Of a stretch of 64,000 nucleotides of DNA, positions 34,508 to 43,772 are shown piece after piece. Each line of letters starts with the position of its first letter. Position 1 is the stretch's first letter. Made by a program: the position numbers and the translations under genes. The stretch comes from Desulfobaculum sp044987625. Lineage in GTDB: Bacteria > Desulfobacterota > Desulfovibrionia > Desulfovibrionales > Desulfovibrionaceae. A model generated the notes under the pieces. That model was not told the DNA's origin. It saw nothing but the letters and a program-made list of their open reading frames with translations, and did not search any database. The stretch lies in contig NZ_JBJDSB010000004.1 in assembly GCF_044987625.1 (NCBI RefSeq), positions 124,001 through 188,000 on the forward strand. Reading direction: 5' to 3'.

Positions 34508-36937
34508 TTAGTCCTTCTTCACGCAGACCTGCGGCCAGATTTCGTCGATGAGCTCAACGGGCGTCACCGTAATCTTGCGGCGCAGTTCGGCGGGCACGTC
34601 CACAAGGTCGCGCTCGTTCTGCTTGGGGATGAAGACCTGCCGCATGCCGTTGGCCACGGCGGCGAGGATTTTTTCCTTGATGCCGCCAACGGGCAGTACG
34701 CGGCCGCGCAGGGATATTTCACCCGTCATGCACACGTCGGCGCACACCGGGGTGTCCGTGAGTGCGGAGATGACGGCGGTCACCAGCGTCACGCCGGCCG
34801 AGGGGCCGTCCTTGGGCGTTGCGCCTGCGGGCACATGGACGTGCAGGTCCACGTTTTCCGTGAACTCGGGGTCCAGCCCAAAGACGTCGGCGCGGCTGCG
34901 GGCGTAGGACAGGGCCGCCTGTGCGGACTCCTTCATCACGTCGCCCAGCTTGCCGGTGAGGGTCAGCTTGCCCTTGCCCTTCATGGGCGTCACCTCAATA
35001 TGGAGGATTTCGCCACCAAAGGGCGTCCAGGCCAGACCAAGTGCCACGCCGGGGGGCAGGGTCTTTTCCATCTCGTCGTCGCGGTAGTACGCGGGGCCAA
35101 GGAACTTCTCCAGCACCTTGGGCGTGACCCTGTAAGGGCCTTTGTCGCCCTCGGCCTTTCTGCGCGCCAGCTTGCGGCAGATGGAGCCGATTTGGCGTTC
35201 CAGATTACGCAGGCCGGCCTCGCGGGTGTACTCGCGCACGGTCTGGCCGATGACGGCGTCGGAAATCTGCATTTCCTTCAGCTTGATGCCGTTGTCCTCG
35301 GCCTGACGCGGCAGCAGGTAGCGGCGCGCGATTTTGACCTTTTCATGCTCCGTGTAGCCGGGGATGCGGATGGTCTCCATGCGGTCAAGCAGCGGCGCGG
35401 GTACGGTGTCCAGCGTGTTGGCCGTGCAGATGAACATGATTTTGGACAGGTCAAAGGGCACGTTGAGGTAGTGGTCCGAGAAGGAGTTGTTCTGCTCGGG
35501 GTCCAGCACCTCAAGAAGGGCAGACGACGGGTCGCCGCGGAAGTCCGCGCCCAGCTTGTCGATTTCGTCCATCATGAACACGGGGTTGTTGGTGCCCACC
35601 TGCTTGAGGCCCTGAATGATGCGGCCGGGCATGGCGCCGATATAGGTGCGGCGGTGGCCGCGGATTTCGGCCTCGTCACGCATGCCGCCAAGGGAAATGC
35701 GCATAAACTTGCGGCCAAGGGCGCGCGCGATGGACCGCCCGAGGGAGGTCTTGCCAACGCCCGGAGGGCCAACAAAGCACAGAATCGGTCCCTTCATCTT
35801 GGGATTGAGCTTGCGCACGGAGAGGTACTCAAGGATGCGTTCCTTGACCTTCTCCAGATTGTAGTGGTCCTCGTTGAGAATTTTCTGCGCCTTGCGGATG
35901 TCCAGCCTGTCGCGCGAGGCCTTGTTCCACGGCAGTTCGGAAATCCAGTCCAGATAGGTGCGGATGACCGTTGCCTCGGAGGAATCCGGGTGCATGCTGG
36001 CGAGGCGCTTGAGCTGCTTGTCGGCTTCCTTGCGCACGTCCTTGGGCGGGTTGGCCTTGTCCAGCGCGGTGGCGATTTCTTCCAACTCTTCATTCTGCTC
36101 GTCGGCTTCGCCAAGCTCGCGGCGGATGGCCTTGAGCTGTTCGCGCAGGAAGAAGTCGCGCTGGGCCTTATCCATGCCTTCCTTGGCCATGGACTGGATT
36201 TTCACCTGCATGGAGGCCACTTCGATTTCGCGGGCCAGCAGGGTGTTGATCAGTTCCAGCCGTTCGATGGGGTCGAAGGTTTCAAGGATGGACTGGGCGT
36301 CCTCCACGCGCAGGCGCAGGTTGGACGCGATAAGGTCGGCAAGGCGGCCGGGCTCGTCCACGCTGTTGAGCACGCCCATGATGTCCTGCGAGGAGATGCC
36401 CTTCAGGCTCATGAGTTTTTCGCTCTGGTCCTTGGCCGCGCGGATCATGGCCTCGGTGGTGGGGGTGAGTTCGGTGGTGTCCTCGTCCTTGATCAGCTCC
36501 ACGGTGGCGGTGTGGTAGGGCGAGTCGCCGGTGAAGTCCTTGACCCGCGCGCGGGAAACGCCCTGTACCAGCACCTTCAGGCGGCCGTCGGGCATTTTGA
36601 GCATACGCATGATCATGCCCACGGTGCCGATGGTGTACAGGTCCTCTGCGCTGGGGTCGTCCACCTTTTCGTCGCGCTGGGACAGGATGAGGATGTGGCG
36701 CTTGTCGGCCAGTGCGGCTTCCACGGCGGCCACGGATTTTTCCCGGCCCACAAAGAGCGGGAGGATCATGTAATTGAAGACCACAATATCGCGGACCGGC
36801 AGAACGGGCAGTTCTTCCGGAATTTCGGGCGCGGTGGCCTGTTCATCGTCGGAGGGAAGCTCCGTGATGGTTCCGGCGGACGCTGGGTCGTCACTATCTG
36901 CGATGACGAGAAGGGAGTCGAGAAGCTCGTCCGTCAT
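34508..36937 (-). CDS. lon: ATP-dependent protease Lon
   Basis: Lon degrades misfolded and regulatory proteins in the cytoplasm. The 809-residue protein has the N-terminal substrate-binding domain (LPVLPVRDIVVFNYMILPLF near residue 43), an AAA+ module with Walker A GPPGVGKTSLGRS, and the C-terminal protease domain. The active serine is in PKDGPSAGV (residue 713) and the lysine in GGIKEKILAA. The start MTDELLDSL has AAAGGA upstream. No sigma-32-type promoter was seen in the 134 bases before it; the acylphosphatase gene lies just upstream on the same strand. Confidence 0.97.
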   Translation of the reverse strand: MTDELLDSLLVIADSDDPASAGTITELPSDDEQATAPEIPEELPVLPVRDIVVFNYMILPLFVGREKSVAAVEAALADKRHILILSQRDEKVDDPSAEDLYTIGTVGMIMRMLKMPDGRLKVLVQGVSRARVKDFTGDSPYHTATVELIKDEDTTELTPTTEAMIRAAKDQSEKLMSLKGISSQDIMGVLNSVDEPGRLADLIASNLRLRVEDAQSILETFDPIERLELINTLLAREIEVASMQVKIQSMAKEGMDKAQRDFFLREQLKAIRRELGEADEQNEELEEIATALDKANPPKDVRKEADKQLKRLASMHPDSSEATVIRTYLDWISELPWNKASRDRLDIRKAQKILNEDHYNLEKVKERILEYLSVRKLNPKMKGPILCFVGPPGVGKTSLGRSIARALGRKFMRISLGGMRDEAEIRGHRRTYIGAMPGRIIQGLKQVGTNNPVFMMDEIDKLGADFRGDPSSALLEVLDPEQNNSFSDHYLNVPFDLSKIMFICTANTLDTVPAPLLDRMETIRIPGYTEHEKVKIARRYLLPRQAEDNGIKLKEMQISDAVIGQTVREYTREAGLRNLERQIGSICRKLARRKAEGDKGPYRVTPKVLEKFLGPAYYRDDEMEKTLPPGVALGLAWTPFGGEILHIEVTPMKGKGKLTLTGKLGDVMKESAQAALSYARSRADVFGLDPEFTENVDLHVHVPAGATPKDGPSAGVTLVTAVISALTDTPVCADVCMTGEISLRGRVLPVGGIKEKILAAVANGMRQVFIPKQNERDLVDVPAELRRKITVTPVELIDEIWPQVCVKKD

Positions 36938-37071
36938 AAGTATTCCTTTGGCGTACAGTTGTGCGAATCGGACGGCGCGGGGCATCATGCCCGGGGGCAG
37001 ATGCACGGCGTCTGTCTAGGCTCTTTGGTCCGCCGTTGCGGACGAAAGGCATCCTGTCGGTGCAGGGTGCG

Positions 37072-37347
37072 TCAGGACCGGATATGGAACTCGTCGTGTT
37101 CCGTATCGTAGTCGATCCATTTGCACTGCACATTTTCAACCTTAGCGAGCGAAGGGCCGGCCAAAAGCCGCCGCTTGAGCGTATTCACCGCTTCGTCATC
37201 GCCTTGCGCCAAGACCTCGACGGTGCCGTCGGCAAGATTGCGAATCCAGCCGGTAACACCAAGGTTATGAGCCTGGTCGTGGGTCCATACTCGAAATGCG
37301 ACCCCTTGAACCGTTCCAGTGATAAGGCACTGAAGGCTTCGAACCAT
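37072..37347 (-). CDS. acyP: Acylphosphatase
   Basis: The 91-residue enzyme hydrolyses acyl phosphates such as acetyl phosphate. The active-site loop reads GTVQGVAFRVWTHDQA with the catalytic arginine at 19, and the catalytic asparagine follows in GWIRNLADGTVEV. The usual VGFR/Y is VAFR here. AGGAGG precedes the ATG. It sits between radC and lon on the same strand. Confidence 0.94.
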   Translation of the reverse strand: MVRSLQCLITGTVQGVAFRVWTHDQAHNLGVTGWIRNLADGTVEVLAQGDDEAVNTLKRRLLAGPSLAKVENVQCKWIDYDTEHDEFHIRS

Positions 37348-37391
37348 GACCGCCTCCTAGGTTGAGGTTGGCGCGCTGGGGAAAATCTGTT

Positions 37392-38069
37392 CTACAGCAT
37401 CCCCCTGGACTGGAAGCTGAAATATTCGCCGCCGCTCACGACCAAGTGGTCAAGCACACGCATGCCAAGGTCGCGCGCGGCGCGGCAAATGCGGGCGGTC
37501 ACTTCCTCATCCTGCGCCGATGGCCGAAGGTTGCCCCCCGGATGGTTGTGGATGAGGATAATGGAACTCGCCTCGCGTTCCAGCGCTAGGGAGAGCACTT
37601 CGCGGACGTAGACCGGAGACTGGTCGACCGTCCCCTGACTGAGTTGCTCCCAGCTCAGCAGCCTGTTGCGCGTGTCGAGCAGGGCAACCCAGAACTCTTC
37701 CTTCACGGCATGCCCCAGACGGGAAATGGCCATTTGCGCCACGGCCTGCGGGGTGCCAAGCACCTCGCGTTCACGCACGCGTGATTCCCCCATGCGGGCC
37801 CACGTTTCGCGCCACAGGTGCCAGAACTCCTCCAGCTTGGGGCCAAACCCCTTTACCTGACGCAATTCCGCGGGACGGGCCGCAAACACACCATACAGGG
37901 AACCAAAGCGCGACAAGAGGTCCTTGGCGAGGGGCTTGGTATCCTGCCGGACTATGACCTGACCGAGAAGCAGCTCCAGGACTTCATAATCGGCCAGCTC
38001 GCGCGGGTTGTGTTTCAGGCGGTTTCGCAGGCGTTGCCTGTGGCCCAGATAATGCCGGTTATCGCTCAT
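37392..38069 (-). CDS. radC: RadC-family JAB/MPN-domain protein
   Basis: The 225-residue protein combines an N-terminal helix-hairpin-helix region (LADYEVLELLLGQVI, QVKGFGPKLEEF) with a C-terminal JAMM metalloprotease-like domain whose metal ligands appear as LIHNHPGGNLRPSAQDEEVT. Despite the name, a DNA-repair role is not supported for RadC; its true role is unknown. The start MSDNRHYLGHR is the first plausible one; the ribosome-binding site is weak. Confidence 0.94.
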   Translation of the reverse strand: MSDNRHYLGHRQRLRNRLKHNPRELADYEVLELLLGQVIVRQDTKPLAKDLLSRFGSLYGVFAARPAELRQVKGFGPKLEEFWHLWRETWARMGESRVREREVLGTPQAVAQMAISRLGHAVKEEFWVALLDTRNRLLSWEQLSQGTVDQSPVYVREVLSLALEREASSIILIHNHPGGNLRPSAQDEEVTARICRAARDLGMRVLDHLVVSGGEYFSFQSRGML

Positions 38070-38169
38070 AATAGGTCTTCGTCGCGAGGCGGGCAAGGGG
38101 GCCGCCCGGATTTTTTGGGGTGGCCGTGCGTGGAGGCGGTGAATGCATCCTGCCGGATTCAAGGAAGAT

Positions 38170-39171
38170 TTATCGCATTCCGGCGGGTTTTGCATCCTGA
38201 AAAACGGTGTACAGGCCGCCGACAATGGCTTCAAAAGCCTGTTCCGGCGTGCGCTCACCGCTCTTGATGCCGAATTCCGCCTCCATGGTGAGGTCCCAGA
38301 TGCGGGACAGGCGGGCCGGACCAAGACGCTTGGCCGTGGTGGTCATGGCGCGCTGGCGGGATTGGGGCACCCATGCGGAGGGTTTCTCGCCGTGGGCAAG
38401 CTCCCACATGATGCGTGCGTCGCGCTGGAGCAGCGCGAGGAAGGAGAACAAAATATTGTCCGACGAGCTGACCATGCGGTTGTCGAAAACCTTTTTCCAC
38501 ACGCGCTCGGGCGTTGCGCCGGACTGGAGCATGGAGATGAATTCAAAGACGTCCATGTCCGCCTCGGCGGCGATGACGGTGAGATGGTCGCGTGTGACGG
38601 TGCCTGCGTCCCCGGCGGCAAGGGCCAGCTTGTCCAGCTCGCTGCGCGCGCCAAGGGCGTCGGTGGGCAGGGCGTCGGTCAGGGCGCGCAGGACGTCCGG
38701 GGAAATGTCCATGCCGTTTCGCTTGGCGTAGCTGCGGACAAAGTCCGGCAGGGTGCGGCGCGTCAGACCGGGGGACGACCAGACCCAACCGCGTTTTTCG
38801 GCCACGGCCCAGTATTTTTGCTTGGTCAGTGTCTTGGGAACCTTGGGGCTGCCCTTTTTGTCCAGAGCGCCCTCAAGGCAGAAGATGGGCCAGATGGTGC
38901 TGCCCGCGCTGGCGAGGGCGGTTTCCAGCTTGTTCCACGTATCCACCAGAAAGGTGTTGGCGCGCCGAATGATAACAAGGCGCGAGGTGCCCATAAGGTC
39001 CGGGATAGTCAGGTCCTGCCAGAACGAGCCGGGCAGGTCGCCGTCGTCGGCCCAGTAGACGCGGCGCACCCATGTGGCGCCGTCGCCGTAGGTGGCGACG
39101 AGGTGGTCCATCTCCTGCCGCAGCAGTTCGACGTCGGGGCAGATGAGGAATGAAAATCCGGGACGGGACAT
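38170..39171 (-). CDS. holA: DNA polymerase III delta subunit
   Basis: The 333-residue protein matches the delta subunit of the clamp loader, which opens the beta clamp at replication forks. Typical features are the opening PGFSFLICPDVELLRQEMD, the N-terminal non-catalytic AAA-like fold and the C-terminal helical part LLQRDARIMWELAHGE. Delta is poorly conserved in sequence. The position after leuS-lptE supports the call, since lptE-holA neighbours are very common. AAGGAG precedes the ATG. Confidence 0.85.
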   Translation of the reverse strand: MSRPGFSFLICPDVELLRQEMDHLVATYGDGATWVRRVYWADDGDLPGSFWQDLTIPDLMGTSRLVIIRRANTFLVDTWNKLETALASAGSTIWPIFCLEGALDKKGSPKVPKTLTKQKYWAVAEKRGWVWSSPGLTRRTLPDFVRSYAKRNGMDISPDVLRALTDALPTDALGARSELDKLALAAGDAGTVTRDHLTVIAAEADMDVFEFISMLQSGATPERVWKKVFDNRMVSSSDNILFSFLALLQRDARIMWELAHGEKPSAWVPQSRQRAMTTTAKRLGPARLSRIWDLTMEAEFGIKSGERTPEQAFEAIVGGLYTVFQDAKPAGMR

Positions 39172-39200
39172 GGTTCTCCTTACCGTGGCGTTGATGCATG

Positions 39201-39237
39201 AAGCCGCACCGGCGCGCTCTGCGCGCCGGTGCGGCTT
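39201..39237 (-). promoter_or_regulatory. Perfect 17-bp hairpin between lptE and holA
   Basis: A 17-bp stem (39201-39217 with 39221-39237) with a three-base loop lies 21 bases after the lptE stop and 29 bases before the holA start. No T-run follows on either strand. It may act as an mRNA stabiliser or partial terminator that lowers expression of the replication subunit. Confidence 0.6.
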
Positions 39238-39258
39238 GAATCCGTCTGGCAATAGGGC

Positions 39259-39756
39259 CTAGTAGGCCTGGGACAGCCTGTCTGCAAGGCGGCGGACGGC
39301 CAAGGAGACCACCCGGCGCTCTGCGGCGTCCCTGTTGGTGGTGAAGGACTGGCTGGCGCTGACGGTACCGGAGTTCCACAGCTCCGAGCCATCGGCCCTG
39401 CTCACGATTCGTGCCTGCATGTTGATGTTGGCGCTGGACTTCACGGTCTCATCGTCGGAGTCCGTCAGCGATGCATCGGAACGGAAGGACGAGACAGTGA
39501 TGTGCATGTCTGCCGTGGCGTCCTTGGCGGACGTCCACACGATGCTGCCGCGGCGGGTCAGTTCGTCGCGCACTTCTGCGCGGAGCAGGCTTTCCAGCCA
39601 CGGTTTCAGCGTGGGGTTCTCCACACTGCGGATGCACAGGGCGCGGTGCGAGGCATCAAGCACAAGGGGCGCCTCGTCATCGGGCAGGCGGTAGCCGCAG
39701 CCCGAAAGGACGAGAGCCAGAACAACAGCCGGGAGAATCGCGCGCAGGTATCGCAT
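39259..39756 (-). CDS. lptE: LPS-assembly lipoprotein LptE
   Basis: LptE plugs the outer-membrane LptD barrel in lipopolysaccharide export. The 165-residue protein has a lipoprotein signal with lipobox LSGC (cysteine 20), then GYRLPDDE. The beta-rich body carries CIRSVENPTLKPWLESLLRA and the helical C-terminus. The start codon directly follows the leuS stop (TAA then ATG), so it is part of the leuS operon. Confidence 0.88.
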   Translation of the reverse strand: MRYLRAILPAVVLALVLSGCGYRLPDDEAPLVLDASHRALCIRSVENPTLKPWLESLLRAEVRDELTRRGSIVWTSAKDATADMHITVSSFRSDASLTDSDDETVKSSANINMQARIVSRADGSELWNSGTVSASQSFTTNRDAAERRVVSLAVRRLADRLSQAY

Positions 39757-42237
39757 TTATCCCACCACAATGTTGACCAGTTTACCGGGCACCACAATCA
39801 CCTTGCGCACGGTTTTACCCTCAATGTGCTTGGCGACGTTTTGCTCGGCGAGGGCGGCCTTTTCCACTTCGTCCTTGGGGGCGGAGGTGGACACCGTCAG
39901 GCGGCCGCGGAGCTTGCCGTTGACCTGAACCACGACGGTGACTTCGTCGCGGGCCAGTGCCTTTTCATCGTGCTCGGGCCAGGGCTGGACGGCAAGGTGC
40001 GTGGTGTAGCCCATCTGCTGCCACAGTTCCTCGCACACGTGCGGGGCAACAGGGGAGAGCAGGGTCAGGGCGGTGCTCACGGCGGAGGAAAGCGCTTTTG
40101 CGCCCTCTTCGGTGCCGACCAGCTCGTCCCGGAGCTGATACATGGTGTTCACCAGCTCCATCACAGCGGCGATGGCGGTGTTGAACTGGAAGTGCGTCAC
40201 CACGTCGTGGGTGACCTTCTTGACGGTCTCGTGTTCCTTGCGGCGCAGCTCCTTGGCCTTGCCGGACACGTCCAGCGCGGCGCAGGGACCAACCGGGGAG
40301 AGGGACCCGCCAAGGTCTTCCACCAGACGCCACACGCGCTTGATGAAGCGGGCGGAGCCTTCAATGCCGGTGTCGCTCCATTCCAGATCCTTTTCCGGCG
40401 GCGCGGCAAACAGGCAGAACAGGCGCACGGTGTCCGCACCGTACTTGGCGATCATCTCGTCGGGGTCCACGATGTTGCCCTTGGACTTGGACATCTTGGA
40501 CCCATCAAGGAGCACCATGCCCTGCGTCAGCAGGTTGTCAAAAGGCTCGTCGATGTCGATGAGGTTTTCATCGCGCAGCGCCTTCACGTAGAAGCGCGAG
40601 TAGAGCAGATGCAAAATGGCGTGCTCAATGCCGCCGATGTACTGGTCCACGGGCAGCCAGTATTTGACGGCCTCGCGGTCCAGACCCTGCTCGTCGTCGC
40701 GGGGGCAGGCGTAGCGCAGGAAGTACCACGACGATTCCATGAAGGTATCCATGGTGTCGGTTTCGCGGTGCGCCTTGCCGCCGCATACGGGGCAGGTGGT
40801 GTCGAAGAATTCGGGCGTCTCGGGCAGCGGGCTGCGGCCGTCGGGGCGCGTTTGCACGTCCTCGGGCAGGGTCACCGGCAGCTGGTCCTCGGGAACGGGG
40901 ACAATGCCGCAGGTGTCGCAGTAAATCATGGGGATGGGGGCGCCCCAGAAGCGCTGACGCGAGATGTTCCAGTCGCGCAGGCGGTAGTTCACGGTCTTGC
41001 GGCCGCGGCCCGTCTCCGCGAGGTAATCGGTAATGGCCAGCTTGGCGTCCTCGTTGGGCATGCCGTCGAAGCGCTCGGAGTTCACAAGGAGTCCGGGCTC
41101 GGTGTACGCCTCGGTCATGGCGGCCGGGTCGAGGGTTTCGCCCTCGGGCTGGATGACCACGGTCATGGGCAGGTCGTACTTGCGGGCAAACTCAAAGTCG
41201 CGCTGGTCGTGGGCGGGCACGGCCATAACCGCGCCGGTGCCGTAGTCCATGAGCACGAAGTTGGCCACGTAGATGGGCACGCGCTTGCCGGTGACCGGAT
41301 TCACGCAGTATGCGCCGGTGAAGACGCCTTCCTTTTCGAGGTCGTCGGAGCCGCGGTGGATTTTGTCCATGCCGCGGACCTTTTCCACAAAGGCGCGCAC
41401 GGCGTCCGCTTCGGGCTTGCCCTCGATGAGCTGCTCCACCATGGGATGCTCGGCGGCAAGGCTCATGAAGGTGGAGCCGTAGAGGGTGTCGGGGCGGGTG
41501 GTGAACACGGCGATGCGTTCCTCCAGGCCCTCCACCTCAAACTCCAGCTCGGAGCCGTAGCTCTTGCCGATCCAGTTGCGCTGCATGGTCTTGACGCGCT
41601 CGGGCCAGCCGGGGAGCTTTTCCAGGTATTCCAGCAGCTCGTCGGCGTAGTCCGTAATCTTGAGGAACCACTGGGACAGCTCGCGGTTTTCCACCACGGA
41701 GTCGCAGCGCCAGCACAGGCCTTCTTCCACCTGCTCGTTGGCGAGCACGGTGTTGCAGGTGGGGCACCAGTTGACGGGCGCCTTTTTGCGGTAGACGAGG
41801 CCCTTTTCAAACAGCTTGATGAAGAACTGCTGTTCCCACTTGTAGTACTTGGGATGACAGGTGGCCACCTCGCGGTCCCAGTCGTAGGAATAGCCCAGCC
41901 GTTTCAGCTGGGTGCGCATGGTGGCGATGTTCTCATAGGTCCACTTGGCGGGGTGGGTGCCGTGCTTCATGGCCGCGTTTTCAGCGGGCAGGCCAAAGGC
42001 GTCCCAGCCCATGGGGTGCAGCACGTTAAAGCCCTGCATGCGCTTGAAGCGGGCAACCACGTCGCCGATGGAGTAGTTGCGCACGTGCCCCATATGGATG
42101 CGGCCGGACGGGTAGGGGAACATCTCAAGGCAGTAGTACTTCGGCTTGTCGTGGTCGATGTCGGTCTTGAAGATGTTCTCGTCGGCCCAGAGCTTTTGCC
42201 ATTTGGACTCGATGGATTCCGGAGCGTAGTCAGCCAT
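39757..42237 (-). CDS. leuS: Leucyl-tRNA synthetase
   Basis: The 826-residue class I synthetase charges tRNA-Leu. The HIGH motif is seen as PYPSGRIHMGHVRNY and the KMSKS loop as GSKMSKSKGNIVDP. The editing domain lies between them (TTRPDTLYGSTFMSLAAEHP). A zinc-type cysteine group WCPTCNTVLANEQV is present. The start MADYAPESIESKWQ is the usual N-terminus, preceded by AAAGGAAATTCA. The length is normal. Confidence 0.98.
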   Translation of the reverse strand: MADYAPESIESKWQKLWADENIFKTDIDHDKPKYYCLEMFPYPSGRIHMGHVRNYSIGDVVARFKRMQGFNVLHPMGWDAFGLPAENAAMKHGTHPAKWTYENIATMRTQLKRLGYSYDWDREVATCHPKYYKWEQQFFIKLFEKGLVYRKKAPVNWCPTCNTVLANEQVEEGLCWRCDSVVENRELSQWFLKITDYADELLEYLEKLPGWPERVKTMQRNWIGKSYGSELEFEVEGLEERIAVFTTRPDTLYGSTFMSLAAEHPMVEQLIEGKPEADAVRAFVEKVRGMDKIHRGSDDLEKEGVFTGAYCVNPVTGKRVPIYVANFVLMDYGTGAVMAVPAHDQRDFEFARKYDLPMTVVIQPEGETLDPAAMTEAYTEPGLLVNSERFDGMPNEDAKLAITDYLAETGRGRKTVNYRLRDWNISRQRFWGAPIPMIYCDTCGIVPVPEDQLPVTLPEDVQTRPDGRSPLPETPEFFDTTCPVCGGKAHRETDTMDTFMESSWYFLRYACPRDDEQGLDREAVKYWLPVDQYIGGIEHAILHLLYSRFYVKALRDENLIDIDEPFDNLLTQGMVLLDGSKMSKSKGNIVDPDEMIAKYGADTVRLFCLFAAPPEKDLEWSDTGIEGSARFIKRVWRLVEDLGGSLSPVGPCAALDVSGKAKELRRKEHETVKKVTHDVVTHFQFNTAIAAVMELVNTMYQLRDELVGTEEGAKALSSAVSTALTLLSPVAPHVCEELWQQMGYTTHLAVQPWPEHDEKALARDEVTVVVQVNGKLRGRLTVSTSAPKDEVEKAALAEQNVAKHIEGKTVRKVIVVPGKLVNIVVG

Positions 42238-42247
42238 TGAATTTCCT

Positions 42248-42790
42248 TTACAATCTTTCGCGGATGCGGGTGAACAGGCCGGCCATGCGCTCGGGCAACG
42301 TGGCGTTGCGCCGGGCTTCGGCCTCTTGCCGTTCCCGCAGGTCGATGTCGTAGCTGCTGTCAAAGACAACATGGGGGAACGCCTTTTGCCATGCGCGCAC
42401 GCTCTCGTAGGCGGTTTCGCGCATGGTGTCGCCTATCTTGATGTAGACGACGCTGTCCGCCGTGTAGTGCGGCCAGAAGGCCTTGCCCCAAAGGACAAGG
42501 GCATCCGTGACGGAGTGGCCGAGGGCGGTGGAAAAGGACCCGGGGTCCAGCCACCACTCGTTCCAGCCAAGGTCGCGGATGGAGTCCGCCATGCTTTTGC
42601 TCCAATCGGCCACGCGCTCGGCGCTTGCCGGAACCTCCCAGCACAGCTCATAGCGCTGCGTGGCGCGGTCCGACCATGCACAGATGGTTGGGCGTGCCTC
42701 ATGAAGCGATGCGCCCGCGCGCCTGAGGTAGACGCGCGGCGTATCGGCAGGGCGCTGTTTGGCGTCCCTAATGAACCCTAAGTTGACCAT
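42248..42790 (-). CDS. Uncharacterised protein between nusB and leuS
   Basis: The product of about 180 residues (from ATG 42790, overlapping the nusB end by 23 bases) has no signal or membrane segment. It is rich in tryptophan and aromatic residues: CWEVPASAERVADW, GWNEWWLDPGSFS, VLWGKAFWPHYTAD. It ends in an Arg/Glu-rich helix. There is no clear ribosome-binding site, so translation probably depends on coupling with nusB. No family is recognised. Confidence 0.7.
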   Translation of the reverse strand: MVNLGFIRDAKQRPADTPRVYLRRAGASLHEARPTICAWSDRATQRYELCWEVPASAERVADWSKSMADSIRDLGWNEWWLDPGSFSTALGHSVTDALVLWGKAFWPHYTADSVVYIKIGDTMRETAYESVRAWQKAFPHVVFDSSYDIDLRERQEAEARRNATLPERMAGLFTRIRERL

Positions 42791-43235
42791 TTTCAACAGC
42801 TTTGGCAACGGCGTCGAGGATGCCGTTGACGAAGTTCTTGGAATTGTCGTCACCGAAGCGTTTGGCCAGCTCTACGGCCTCGTTGATGGCCACCTTGAGG
42901 GGCACATCGGCAAGGTAGAGCATTTCGTACATGGCCAGACGCAGGATCGTCAGTTCGATCCGGGCAATCCGCGATAGCTTCCAGTGCTGGGAATACTCGT
43001 CAATGCGCTTGTCGATGTCTTCTTTATTCTTCCAGACACCGGAGACGAGCTCCCATGCAAATTCCTTCCTGCCGGTCGCGTTGCGTTCGGCTGCTTCTTC
43101 AGAGGGCGCCGGGGCCAGGGTGAAGGCGCGTTCCAATTGGTCCATGGCCGTCACTTCATTGAAGTTGAGGCTATAGAGGACTTCAAACGCGCGCCTGCGG
43201 CCACCCCGCCGGCTGCCTTTTTTGGTATCGGACAT
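42768..43235 (-). CDS. nusB: Transcription antitermination factor NusB
   Basis: NusB binds boxA RNA with ribosomal protein S10 to prevent early termination, mainly in rRNA operons. The 155-residue helical protein has RRRAFEVLYSLNFNEV at the N-terminus, and LSRIARIELTILRLAMYEML and INEAVELAKRFGDDNSKNFV further on, all family hallmarks. The basic N-terminus (KKGSRRGGRRR) is typical. ribH precedes it by three bases, the common rib-nusB arrangement. Confidence 0.97.
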   Translation of the reverse strand: MSDTKKGSRRGGRRRAFEVLYSLNFNEVTAMDQLERAFTLAPAPSEEAAERNATGRKEFAWELVSGVWKNKEDIDKRIDEYSQHWKLSRIARIELTILRLAMYEMLYLADVPLKVAINEAVELAKRFGDDNSKNFVNGILDAVAKAVENGQLRVH

Positions 43236-43238
43236 GGA

Positions 43239-43709
43239 TTAAATCTGCTCCAGAACGCGGACCATCTCGAGGGTGGCGGAAGCGGCTTCCACGCCCTTGT
43301 TGCCAGCTTTGCTGCCGGCACGTTCGATGGCCTGTTCGAGGGTATCGGTGGTCAGGAGGCCGAAGCCGATGGGCACGTTGGTCTCCAGGGAAGCCTGGGC
43401 CACGCCCTTGGCGCATTCGGCGCACACGTAGTCAAAGTGGGGCGTTGCGCCGCGGATGACAGCGCCAAGACAGATCACGCCGTCATACTTGCCGGACGCC
43501 GCCAGCTTGCGGGCCACGAGGGGCATCTCGTAGGCGCCGGGCACCTTGACGAGGGTCAGGTCGTCCTTGGATCCGCCGTTGCGGCCGATGTAGTCCACCG
43601 CGCCGCCGATGAGGCGGTCCACGATGAAGTCGTTGAAGCGGCTGGCCACGATGGCGAACTTGAGGCCCTGTGCCTGATACTGCCCTTCAATGGTCTTGAT
43701 GTGGTACAT
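43239..43709 (-). CDS. ribH: 6,7-dimethyl-8-ribityllumazine synthase
   Basis: RibH condenses the RibBA and RibD products to lumazine, the next-to-last step of riboflavin synthesis. The 156-residue protein has FAIVASRFNDFI, VPGAYEMPLVARKLA and GAVIRGATPHFDYVCAE with the catalytic histidine. AAGGAG lies six bases before the ATG at 43709; an ATG two codons earlier sits directly on the site and was rejected. Between ribBA and nusB. Confidence 0.97.
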   Translation of the reverse strand: MYHIKTIEGQYQAQGLKFAIVASRFNDFIVDRLIGGAVDYIGRNGGSKDDLTLVKVPGAYEMPLVARKLAASGKYDGVICLGAVIRGATPHFDYVCAECAKGVAQASLETNVPIGFGLLTTDTLEQAIERAGSKAGNKGVEAASATLEMVRVLEQI

Positions 43710-43772
43710 GTGCATCTCCTTGCGAAATGGAAAATATGATGGAGGGTGGCCCCGCTGGGGGGCCACCGGCCG

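Noticed and set aside
34472..37111. 879-codon frame opposite lon
   Set aside because: Antisense shadow: the lon frame has all catalytic motifs, and the opposite frame runs through the terminator and contains no domain.
38070..38324. Longer start for radC
   Set aside because: The extra 85 residues overlap the holA end, show no conservation with the family and would precede the usual RadC N-terminus.
39502..42240. 912-codon frame opposite leuS and lptE
   Set aside because: Antisense shadow of two confidently identified genes.
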